Shown here piece after piece: positions 1 through 5,762 of a stretch of 9,056 bases of DNA. The stretch comes from Chitinophagaceae bacterium (GTDB lineage Bacteria; Bacteroidota; Bacteroidia; Chitinophagales; Chitinophagaceae). Location of the stretch: assembly GCA_016786965.1 (NCBI GenBank), contig JAEUVL010000949.1:1-9056 (forward strand), in the 5' to 3' direction. The position numbers and the translations under genes were made by a program. Under the pieces are notes generated by a model, which was given only the letters and a program-made list of their open reading frames with translations, was not told where the DNA came from and made no database searches. How positions within the stretch are numbered: position 1 is the first letter of the stretch; each line of letters starts with the position of its first letter.

Positions 1-183
1 GATAAAGCCGACGAGGGCAAATGGTGCAAATGCGAGGTAGAGTATTCCACTGTTCATTCCTTTGGCGGGTTTTTCGCCGAGTTGCTGGGCTGTCTTGGTA
101 CAGATGGAACATTGTGCTGCTGCGTCTGTTGTGAGCAGTGAATATTGAATGATGAATAGTACAATGAGACCCCACTTTTTCAT
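1..183 (-). CDS. Small exported CxxC protein, partial (C-terminus beyond window)
   Basis: The first 61 codons are visible from an ATG at 181-183; the frame is open to the left edge. Residues 1-23 look like a Sec signal peptide: MKK, a hydrophobic stretch (about 5-17), then an Ala-rich AAA site before Q24. The mature protein would begin with C25-S-I-C28, a CxxC pair, then a polar stretch, then an N-S-G-I-L-Y-L segment (44-50) leading into a hydrophobic stretch that probably forms a transmembrane helix near the C-terminus. Small Bacteroidota proteins of about 70 residues with this layout (signal peptide, CxxC, NxGIxYL, one helix) are familiar to me, but I know no established function. The CxxC could bind metal or do thiol chemistry; this is inference. 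Gln precedes the first Cys, so it is not a good lipobox. A TACCTTTG promoter element lies 16 nt upstream of the ATG, supporting the start. Confidence 0.75.
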   Translation of the reverse strand, partial: MKKWGLIVLFIIQYSLLTTDAAAQCSICTKTAQQLGEKPAKGMNSGILYLAFAPFALVGFI

Positions 184-199
184 TGTTGCGATGTTTCGG

Positions 200-207
200 C
201 AAAGGTA
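200..207 (-). promoter_or_regulatory. Bacteroidota -7 element for the small CxxC protein
   Basis: On the minus strand this reads TACCTTTG, an exact match to the Bacteroidota sigma-ABfr -7 consensus TAnnTTTG, ending 16 nt before the ATG at 183. No TTTG is seen at the expected -33 position, so the call rests on the -7 box and its placement. The transcript would have a leader of roughly 10 nt. Confidence 0.55.
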
Positions 208-306
208 AGCTGGTTTTTGTTTTCGGGGAGTTAGTGTTTAATGGGGCTTCGCCGCATTTGAGAGGGGGTGCAAAGGGATTGCTGAGCAATGGGAATACCG
301 ATTTGC

Positions 307-412
307 CACTGAGACACTAAGGCACTGAAGAATACAGTTTATCTCGCTAAGACGCAAGGGCGCAAAGGCACTGAAGAATACATTTTTTCTCGCTAAGACG
401 CAAGGGTGGAAG
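307..412. repeat. Tandem 46-bp repeat built from phased 8-nt phrases
   Basis: Two 46-bp units (321-366 and 367-412) match at 38 of their first 40 positions. Inside them the sequence breaks into octamers of the form CRCWRARR: CACTGAGA at 307, CACTAAGG at 315, CACTGAAG at 323, then after a 14-nt AT-rich spacer CGCTAAGA at 345, CGCAAGGG at 353, CGCAAAGG at 361, CACTGAAG at 369, then after a second 14-nt spacer CGCTAAGA at 391 and CGCAAGGG at 399. The phase is exact within each block. The array ends 9 nt downstream of the last glycosyltransferase stop codon. Similar CTAAGACGCAAAG-type intergenic repeats are familiar from environmental bacterial genomes; their function is not known to me. There is no long open frame and no strong hairpin. 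Confidence 0.85.
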
Positions 413-420
413 GCGGAAAC

Positions 421-1566
421 TCAGTGTTGGTTTGGGGAGAGCTTTTCTGCCAGTTGCTGAAATCTTTTGCCCCATTGTTCCCAATTCAGTTGTTCTTGAT
501 AATGTTTGCGGCTGGTGGTCTTCAATTCATTCAACCGGTTATCGCTGCTGAGCAGTTCTTCGAGCAGCTGTGCATACTCCTGCGCCCCGGCTGCGAGTGG
601 TAATGCATAGCCGTTCACTCCTTCTTTTACATAAGTGCTTACACCGCCTGTATCTGTCGTAATGGAGGGAATACCATAGGCTGATGCTTCGCAAAACACC
701 ACCCCGGCACATTCTGCCCGGGTGGGCAACAAGAGAATGTCTGTTTCTAAAAACACCTGGTGCAGTTGCTGAAGGTCTTCTTCTTTATTCTTGTCTAAGA
801 AGGGAATGACGGTTATATCTTTTTCTGCACTAAGATCATGCGGCGGCACACAGCCGATGATACGGAGCTGTGCCTGTATGCCTTTGCTGCGCAATATGCG
901 GAAAGCTTCGAGGGCAATGTCTCCGCCTTTTCTGTCCCACTCCACGCCGAGGAATAAGAGACTGGGCTGGCCTGTTGTTTTGATAAAGAGTTCGTTTGCC
1001 TGTGGCAGCTTATCCATATTGGCACCGAGGGGAAGGACTGATATCTTTTCTTCTGCTATGCCGTAGTCTTCTATTGCTGATCGTTTGTTCCACTCTGATG
1101 CGAGCATGCAATGTGCTGCGTTTTGAAAAGCACTTTTATCGAGTGCTATTCCCTGCTTTACGTTGTATTTTGCCAGGTTGCTGAAGTAGGGATAGTATCC
1201 CTGTATCTGCTGAAAGGTGGCATCCGTCATATAAATGATGGGAATATCTGTTTTTATGTACGCAATGAGTTGGGAAGAAGCGGAAACAAATAATACATCT
1301 ACGGGTCTTTTCTTCAATTCCTTTTCTAATTGCCGGCTGAAATACCTGGCGTATGCGTTGAGAAATTCTACTGCCGTTTTCTTTTTGAAGCATTTCCGGT
1401 TGAGGCTTTTTTGTGTGGTGAGCCATTCCCGCAAGTACCAGGGCCATTTGAAATGGAAGATCTCCACTTCGTTGTGCTTTTTTATTTCCTGGTAAGAATA
1501 ATAGCTGGTGCCTGACCATGATCTTTTGTCCAGCGGACTCCATCTTGCGGCGAAACCAACTTTCAT
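421..1566 (-). CDS. GT-B glycosyltransferase, family 4 type
   Basis: A 381-residue cytoplasmic or membrane-associated glycosyltransferase predicted to transfer a sugar from a nucleotide donor to a surface-glycan acceptor. The C-terminal GT1/GT4 domain is clear: a LPLGANMD segment (about 178-185) before the domain, the F-L-G-V-E-W-D-R-K-G-G donor-phosphate loop (205-215), and the retaining-GT4 EX7E motif at E285 and E293 within R-A-E-C-A-G-V-V-F-C-E, followed by A-Y-G-I-P and a T-D-T-G-G turn. The N-terminal half is a less conserved Rossmann-type acceptor domain (V-D-V-L-F-V-S-A near 89-96). An in-frame ATG at 1594-1596 would add 10 residues and overlap the upstream gene by 20 nt; I prefer the ATG at 1564-1566, which has an A-rich leader, a 10-nt gap to the upstream stop, and an M-K-V-G-F start typical of GT4 enzymes. 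It is the last gene of the three-gene operon. Sugar specificity cannot be read. Confidence 0.9.
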   Translation of the reverse strand: MKVGFAARWSPLDKRSWSGTSYYSYQEIKKHNEVEIFHFKWPWYLREWLTTQKSLNRKCFKKKTAVEFLNAYARYFSRQLEKELKKRPVDVLFVSASSQLIAYIKTDIPIIYMTDATFQQIQGYYPYFSNLAKYNVKQGIALDKSAFQNAAHCMLASEWNKRSAIEDYGIAEEKISVLPLGANMDKLPQANELFIKTTGQPSLLFLGVEWDRKGGDIALEAFRILRSKGIQAQLRIIGCVPPHDLSAEKDITVIPFLDKNKEEDLQQLHQVFLETDILLLPTRAECAGVVFCEASAYGIPSITTDTGGVSTYVKEGVNGYALPLAAGAQEYAQLLEELLSSDNRLNELKTTSRKHYQEQLNWEQWGKRFQQLAEKLSPNQH

Positions 1567-1576
1567 TTTTCTTGTT

Positions 1577-2410
1577 TTATAAAAAACGGCGGGCAATCAG
1601 GTTATAGGTAGTGTCTTTAGTTTTTATTTCCGCGACCGTTAATGCGGACATATATTTCCATGAGAATGATTCCCAGAGGTGATGAAGGTACGCTTCGGGA
1701 AAAATGGTCACTGTTTCAAACATTGCTTTCAGTCCTGCTTCATCATATAATGGATAATGAAATGCATAGGGGCTTAGCCGGGTTATTGTTTCCGGGTATT
1801 GACCAGCCAGCCTGAGCGGCACCTGTACTGAATGTTCATTCCAGTATTTATCCCGCCCGGTGGAGCGAAAGCTTTTGTATTCTTCGAGCCAGCGGTTCAC
1901 AAAATCGCTGTTGGGTTCTGACAGTAATACTGCATTGCAAAGACCGGTTGCTGTTGTAGTACCTTTTATCAAACCCAGTTTTTTGCGGAGGTTAAATTTT
2001 AACCGCTGCCTGAAGTTTTTGGGTACGTAAGCGGTTTTAAGTTCCTGGCCGATGGCAAATGAATGTGTGAGCAGCTTTGTTAATGGTTTTACACTGATGG
2101 TATCGAGGTCCATATAAATGCCGCCGGTTTCTTTTAATGCCCTGAGCCTGACCACATCTGCTTTGTGTGCTACGTGGTACAGTTGATTGCCCATGATGCT
2201 GGCGGGAGCTTCTATTTTATTTAATGTAAGTAAAGGCTTTGCTTTTTCCCACCACTCCCCGGTTGGTTCATATTGATAATGAAAGTAAGCTGCTGCTGGT
2301 TTGTTTACTTCTACGGCTGAGCGTACGGACAAATAATGTACAAGGGAGAAGGGCTTGCCGCCAAAATCAGGCGCCATACCAAATACAAAGTGGAGGATAT
2401 TGGGTATCAT
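1577..2410 (-). CDS. DxD-motif glycosyltransferase, GT32 / Gly_transf_sug type
   Basis: A 277-residue GT-A fold glycosyltransferase. It opens with I-P-N-I-L-H-F-V-F-G (2-11), equivalent to the IPKIIHxxW start of OCH1-like and capsular GT32 enzymes. The core signature runs from H82 to D103: H-K-A-D-V-V-R-L then L-K-E-T-G-G-I-Y-M-D-L-D, where D101 and D103 form the DxD motif that coordinates Mn2+ and the nucleotide sugar. Near the C-terminus an H-H-L-W-E-S-F-S-W segment (243-251) matches the conserved HxxxxSW-like end of the family. There is no signal peptide or membrane helix, so it likely acts at the cytoplasmic face. Its ATG overlaps the stop codon of the upstream GT25-like gene in an ATGA (2407-2410), suggesting translational coupling. 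Donor and acceptor are unknown. Confidence 0.88.
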   Translation of the reverse strand: MIPNILHFVFGMAPDFGGKPFSLVHYLSVRSAVEVNKPAAAYFHYQYEPTGEWWEKAKPLLTLNKIEAPASIMGNQLYHVAHKADVVRLRALKETGGIYMDLDTISVKPLTKLLTHSFAIGQELKTAYVPKNFRQRLKFNLRKKLGLIKGTTTATGLCNAVLLSEPNSDFVNRWLEEYKSFRSTGRDKYWNEHSVQVPLRLAGQYPETITRLSPYAFHYPLYDEAGLKAMFETVTIFPEAYLHHLWESFSWKYMSALTVAEIKTKDTTYNLIARRFL

Positions 2411-3204
2411 GATACGGAGAGTTTTTGAGGTTCCCGCACATGTGACTGGTCTGACTGGTTCACAAATATTTCCTGGTTGAACAGGAATGATCTGCTGGCA
2501 TATGCCTCTATGGTATTGCTGAGTACCAATGCGGACAACAGATTATCTGCCCGGTGCCTTACCGGTGTTGAAGCATTGAGCAGTTTTTTTGCCCCGGCAT
2601 TGCTTACTGCATAGGCATGGGTGCAATCATGAAAGCCGGCTTTCATCAGCGAATGGCTGAATGGCTTTGGCGCCAGGTTGCTGATCTGCTGATATGAAAG
2701 GTTGCTTAATCCCAGGAAGCGTAATATTTTGTACCAGGCCTGTTTGATGAGTGAGCCGGTGGTTATTTTTTCATTCTTCAGGTAGCCGAGGTAGAATAGT
2801 TCCCAGGAGGGCGGCAGTTCTTTTACTGCATCAAAGAGCAGCGGCAGTGTGTTGAGATCGGGTATTACATCATCTTCCAGTATCAATACCCGCTGCCAGT
2901 TATTATCCAGGATGGCCTGGTATATCTTGCGGTGGGAAAGTGCGCAGGCTATTTCGCCGGTATTCATTTCTTTGAACTGCTGCCGCACTGACAGGGACAG
3001 TTTTTTATCATAGATATAATTGAGGCTGATAAAGTCAGTATCGAGTTCATTCTTATCTACTCCATAAAAAAACTCAAATGTGATACCTGCCAGGCGCTGT
3101 GTTATTTTTTCCTGCCTGTCTTTAAAGCGGGGAACGGTGAGCACCAGTACTTTGTCGAAGTATTGCTGAAGAAGATCGTTTATATCCTGTACCGTTGGGG
3201 GCAT
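2407..3204 (-). CDS. Glycosyltransferase family 25 (LPS-biosynthesis type)
   Basis: A 265-residue protein with the hallmarks of GT25 (the PF01755 family, which includes LOS galactosyltransferases). After an unusual N-terminal extension of about 17 residues come K-V-L-V-L-T-V-P-R-F-K-D-R (18-30), the family's opening strand and basic loop; G-E-I-A-C-A-L-S-H (83-91), the signature motif; L-E-D-D-V (109-113), the putative metal/donor-binding acidic motif; a H-A-Y-A-V-S segment (196-201) followed by G-A-K-K-L-L; and R-A-D (218-220) near the C-terminus. It is the first gene of the glycosyltransferase operon. In related bacteria such enzymes extend lipooligosaccharide outer cores or protein O-glycans; which applies here is not readable. 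The ATG lies only 5 nt after a TACATTTG -7 element, so the mRNA may be almost leaderless or a downstream start may be used. Confidence 0.9.
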   Translation of the reverse strand: MPPTVQDINDLLQQYFDKVLVLTVPRFKDRQEKITQRLAGITFEFFYGVDKNELDTDFISLNYIYDKKLSLSVRQQFKEMNTGEIACALSHRKIYQAILDNNWQRVLILEDDVIPDLNTLPLLFDAVKELPPSWELFYLGYLKNEKITTGSLIKQAWYKILRFLGLSNLSYQQISNLAPKPFSHSLMKAGFHDCTHAYAVSNAGAKKLLNASTPVRHRADNLLSALVLSNTIEAYASRSFLFNQEIFVNQSDQSHVREPQKLSVS

Positions 3205-3209
3205 GTTTA

Positions 3210-3217
3210 CAAATGTA
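3210..3217 (-). promoter_or_regulatory. -7 element of the glycosyltransferase operon
   Basis: The minus strand reads TACATTTG, an exact TAnnTTTG match, ending 5 nt before the GT25-like ATG at 3204. No clear TTTG is present 19-20 nt upstream. Transcription starts a few nt after this box, so it would begin at or next to the start codon. It lies between the typA terminator and the operon, the position expected for the operon's own promoter. Confidence 0.5.
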
Positions 3218-3249
3218 AAAACAATATACTGTTAATGCAGGCCAGACTT

Positions 3250-3288
3250 CTATAAAAACAAACACTCCGCCCCAAATGGAACGGAGTG
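3250..3288 (-). terminator. Rho-independent terminator of typA
   Basis: On the minus strand a 7-bp stem CACTCCG/CGGAGTG (arms 3282-3288 and 3263-3269, loop of 12 nt) is followed directly by TTTGTTTTTAT. It begins 45 nt past the typA stop codon. Stem plus U-rich tail in this orientation is classic intrinsic termination and separates typA from the glycosyltransferase operon. Confidence 0.8.
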
Positions 3289-3333
3289 CTTTGCTATTTA
3301 CTTTTAAACCCTTTAGTTTCTTATATCCTGCTC

Positions 3334-5145
3334 TTACACTGCTTCTGCTTCCATCTTCTTCTGCACTTTCTTTCTTTCGTCTTCGTTCAGTATCACTTTG
3401 CGCATACGGATGAAATTCGGCGTTACCTCAATGCACTCATCCTGCTGTATGTATTCCATACATTCTTCGAGTGTCATCAGGGTTTTGGGGGCGATCTTTG
3501 TGGCATCATCGCTTCCGCTGGCACGGTGGTTGGTCAGTTTCTTTCCTTCTGTGGCATTTACCACGAGGTCGCCTGGTTTTATATTCTCGGCGATGATCTG
3601 TCCGGTATACACTTCTTCTCCCGGATCTACAAAGAAGGTACCCCTGTCCTGCAGTTTATCAATGGAGTAGCCAGTTGTTTTTTCTGTGCTTTTGGAAATG
3701 AGGACTCCGTTATTTCTTCCGGGGATCGGTCCTTTCCAGGGTTTGTATTCGCTAAAGCGGTGTGCCATTACTGCTTCGCCGGTAGTGGCGGTAAGCATTT
3801 GTGTACGCAAGCCTATCAATCCTCTGGAAGGTATTTCAAATTCCAAATGCTGCATTTCGCCTTTGGTCTCCATGATGAGCATTTCACCTTTGCGGCGGCT
3901 TACCAGGTCAATTACCTTACTGGCAAATTCCTGCGGCACATCCACCACGAGTACCTCGTAAGGCTCGCATTTCTTGCCATTGATCTCTTTTACGATGACC
4001 TGTGGCTGGCCTACTGTTAACTCATATCCTTCGCGGCGCATGGTCTCTATCAAAATTCCCAGGTGCAGGATACCACGACCGTAAACGACCATGCTATCTC
4101 CTTCTTCACTGTCTTCTACCCGCAGGGCGAGATTTTTTTCTGTTTCTTTCATCAGGCGGTCTCTCAGGTGCCTGGAGGTAACGAATTTTCCATCTTTACC
4201 AAAGAAAGGAGAATTATTAACCGAGAACAGCATGTTCATTGTTGGTTCATCCACACTTATTACGGGCAATGCTTCCTGTACTTCTGCATCGGAGATGGTA
4301 TCACCGATATTGAAATCTTCGATACCGACCACGGCACAAAGATCTCCTGCTATTACTTCTGTTACTTTTTTCTTGCCCATTCCTTCAAACACATAGAGCT
4401 CTCTTACTTTTGTTTTCTTCACAGAGCCATCCGCCTGCATCAGCACTACGTTTTGTCCTTCTTTTAATACACCACGGCTTACTTTTCCTACTGCGATACG
4501 GCCCAGGAAGGAAGAGTAGTCGAGAGAGGTGATCTGCATCTGCACGGGGCCTTCGTTCACTTTTGGCGGTGGTACATATTTTACGATACCATCCAGCAAT
4601 GGATTGATGTTGTCTATCTGTGTCAATGAATCATTGAACCAGCCATTTTTTCCTGACCCGTAGAAGGTTGGGAAATCGAGCTGGGCTTCGGTAGCATCCA
4701 GGTTGAAGAATAGCTCGAAAACAGCGTCGTGCACTTCATCCGGGCGGCAATTCTCTTTATCTACTTTATTAATGATAACGATGGGCTTCAGGTTCAGTTG
4801 GAGGGCCTTTTGCAGTACAAACCGTGTTTGGGGCATAGGACCTTCAAACGCATCGACCAGCAGGCAAACGCCATCTGCCATTTTTAATACTCTTTCCACC
4901 TCTCCGCCGAAATCGGCGTGACCGGGGGTGTCGATTACATTGATCTTCACGTCTTTATATACCACTGAGGCGTTCTTACTAAAAATAGTGATGCCCCGCT
5001 CTCTTTCGAGGTCATTGCTGTCCATGATCAGCTCACCAGTTTCCTGGTTGTCGCGGAAAACCTTGGTGGCATGTAATATTTTATCAACGAGGGTAGTTTT
5101 ACCGTGGTCAACGTGTGCAATAATTGCTATGTTTCTTATTTCCAT
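3334..5145 (-). CDS. typA: Ribosome-associated translational GTPase TypA/BipA
   Basis: A complete 603-residue member of the TypA/BipA branch of translation-factor GTPases, the family's usual length. It binds the ribosome at the EF-G site and supports 50S assembly and stress or low-temperature growth in other bacteria. All G motifs are present: A-H-V-D-H-G-K-T-T (10-18, P-loop), R-G-I-T-I (50-54, switch I), D-T-P-G-H (72-76, switch II), N-K-V-D (126-129) and a Y-G-S-G-K-N-G-W stretch (162-169) at the G5 position. Next come the beta-barrel domain II (about 200-290), EF-G-III- and V-like domains (P-Y-E-V-L-V-V-D-V-P and the S-R-G-L-I-G-L-R segment) and the TypA-specific C-terminal domain with G-R-N-N-G-V-L and the D-R-G-T-F-F-V-D-P-G-E region. 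The start M-E-I-R-N-I-A is typical. No promoter is seen in the 41 nt before the upstream gene; it is probably read from the promoter at 5673-5704, through the four-helix-bundle gene. Confidence 0.98.
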   Translation of the reverse strand: MEIRNIAIIAHVDHGKTTLVDKILHATKVFRDNQETGELIMDSNDLERERGITIFSKNASVVYKDVKINVIDTPGHADFGGEVERVLKMADGVCLLVDAFEGPMPQTRFVLQKALQLNLKPIVIINKVDKENCRPDEVHDAVFELFFNLDATEAQLDFPTFYGSGKNGWFNDSLTQIDNINPLLDGIVKYVPPPKVNEGPVQMQITSLDYSSFLGRIAVGKVSRGVLKEGQNVVLMQADGSVKKTKVRELYVFEGMGKKKVTEVIAGDLCAVVGIEDFNIGDTISDAEVQEALPVISVDEPTMNMLFSVNNSPFFGKDGKFVTSRHLRDRLMKETEKNLALRVEDSEEGDSMVVYGRGILHLGILIETMRREGYELTVGQPQVIVKEINGKKCEPYEVLVVDVPQEFASKVIDLVSRRKGEMLIMETKGEMQHLEFEIPSRGLIGLRTQMLTATTGEAVMAHRFSEYKPWKGPIPGRNNGVLISKSTEKTTGYSIDKLQDRGTFFVDPGEEVYTGQIIAENIKPGDLVVNATEGKKLTNHRASGSDDATKIAPKTLMTLEECMEYIQQDECIEVTPNFIRMRKVILNEDERKKVQKKMEAEAV

Positions 5146-5153
5146 CTTGTGTA

Positions 5154-5192
5154 GTTAACAAGTTGAAGGGTTATTGGTTAACGGGTTTATAA
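5154..5192 (+). repeat. Octamer-phased GTTRA array, left copy
   Basis: Read on the plus strand this is five successive units of about 8 nt each starting with GTT: GTTAACAA (5154), GTTGAAGG (5162), GTTATTG (5170, one base short), GTTAACGG (5177), GTTTATAA (5185). The last unit contains the stop codon of the four-helix-bundle gene. The two GTTAAC blocks could also pair as a weak hairpin 9 nt or more upstream of the typA start codon. Similar units occur in inverted orientation at 5588-5636. Confidence 0.65.
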
Positions 5193-5561
5193 CTCTTTTG
5201 ATCTCTTTTCTAAAAAACTGATATACCCGTTTAATAACTTTTCAACCTCTATTATTTTAATTCTTAAATGATTTAATTGTTCCTGGTTAATTAATCCTTC
5301 ATCAAAAGCATCAATCAGGTGATTAAGTGTTTCACTTAAGGAACCTCTTCCAATCACACTAAACCTCAATCTGTCTGGCCAGGTTTTTCTGCCGTGGCCT
5401 TCTGCGATTTGTGTATTGATCGAACGGGAACTCCTGATCAATTGATCGACCAACCGATACTTTTCTTCCGCAGGAAAAGTTTTAACAAGCCGGGAAATTT
5501 CCATCTTCAACTCTCTTGCTTTTTTCCAAACTTCCAGGTCCTCGAAGCTTTGATAAGCCAT
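5187..5561 (-). CDS. Four-helix-bundle protein (23S rRNA intervening-sequence protein family)
   Basis: A complete 124-residue small, charged, helical protein of the PF05635/TIGR02436 family. The family was named from ORFs inside 23S rRNA intervening sequences of Leptospira and Coxiella and occurs in many stand-alone copies in Bacteroidota; some structures show a four-helix bundle forming a pentamer. Recognisable parts are F-E-D-L-E-V-W-K-K-A (6-15), the D-Q-L-I-R-S-S-R-S-I segment (39-48), A-E-G-H-G-R-K (53-59), and a final amphipathic helix (about 95-120). There is no membrane segment or catalytic motif. It is not in an rRNA gene here: it sits upstream of typA on the same strand (41-nt gap), bracketed by inverted octamer arrays, about 105 nt downstream of the probable TSS. 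Its cellular role is unknown; nucleic-acid binding has been suggested for relatives. Confidence 0.92.
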   Translation of the reverse strand: MAYQSFEDLEVWKKARELKMEISRLVKTFPAEEKYRLVDQLIRSSRSINTQIAEGHGRKTWPDRLRFSVIGRGSLSETLNHLIDAFDEGLINQEQLNHLRIKIIEVEKLLNGYISFLEKRSKEL

Positions 5562-5587
5562 ACAAATGAATTAAGCTTATTCTGTGA

Positions 5588-5636
5588 CTAACAACGTTTG
5601 TCAACTTATTCATGCTCAGGCCTGTAACTTATCAAC
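5588..5636 (-). repeat. Octamer-phased GTTRA array, right copy (inverted)
   Basis: On the minus strand this reads GTTGATAA then GTTACAGG (contiguous, 5636-5621), a 15-nt interval, GTTGACAA (5605-5598), a 2-nt interval, and GTTGTTAG (5595-5588). The phrases match those of the left copy at 5154-5192 but run the other way. It lies in the leader of the four-helix-bundle gene. Confidence 0.6.
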
Positions 5637-5672
5637 CCTTCCCCTTTATCTCTTCTTCTCTTTTCCGGGCGG

Positions 5673-5704
5673 CAAAGGTACGCTAATTAAGCCGGGGGAG
5701 CAAA
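5673..5704 (-). promoter_or_regulatory. Bacteroidota promoter (-33 and -7) for the four-helix-bundle gene and typA
   Basis: On the minus strand TTTG (5704-5701) is followed after exactly 20 nt by TACCTTTG (5680-5673), a full match to the Bacteroidota housekeeping promoter (TTTG, 19-20 nt, TAnnTTTG). Transcription would start near 5667, leaving about 105 nt before the four-helix-bundle ATG. No comparable promoter lies closer to typA, so this probably drives both genes. Confidence 0.75.
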
Positions 5705-5762
5705 CGAATCAGCTATTTAATGGAGGCTTAACCTGCAATAAACAGGGATTTAATGTAGTTTT

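Larger units (their letters stand above)
5154..5636. other. Candidate inserted unit: four-helix-bundle gene between inverted octamer arrays
   Basis: The four-helix-bundle gene is flanked by arrays of the same 8-nt phrase in opposite orientation (plus strand on the left, minus strand on the right), like degenerate terminal inverted repeats. The unit separates typA from the best promoter in the region. If 5154-5640 is removed in thought, the predicted TSS would lie about 35 nt from the typA ATG, a normal leader length. No target-site duplication or transposase is visible, so mobility is inference only. Confidence 0.35.

Noticed and set aside
278..290. ATTGC-TGA-GCAAT palindrome as a terminator
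   Set aside because: It has only a 5-bp AT-rich stem with no T-run on either side.
1136..1543. 135-codon minus-strand frame inside the GT4-like gene
   Set aside because: It is an alternative frame of the glycosyltransferase on the same strand with no recognisable domain.
1567..1596. Upstream ATG of the GT4-like gene adding 10 residues
   Set aside because: It would overlap the preceding gene by 20 nt; the next ATG gives a typical M-K-V-G-F start and a 10-nt intergenic gap.
3286..4020. 244-codon plus-strand open frame antisense to typA
   Set aside because: It lies entirely over the 3' part of typA and its terminator, has a Cys/Phe/His-rich composition unlike a real protein, and shows no motif. 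It is a shadow of the typA codons.
5714..5762. Promoter for the alpha/beta hydrolase
   Set aside because: The nearest resemblance (TAGTTTTA just before the ATG) breaks the TAnnTTTG consensus and has no -33 box, so it is not called.
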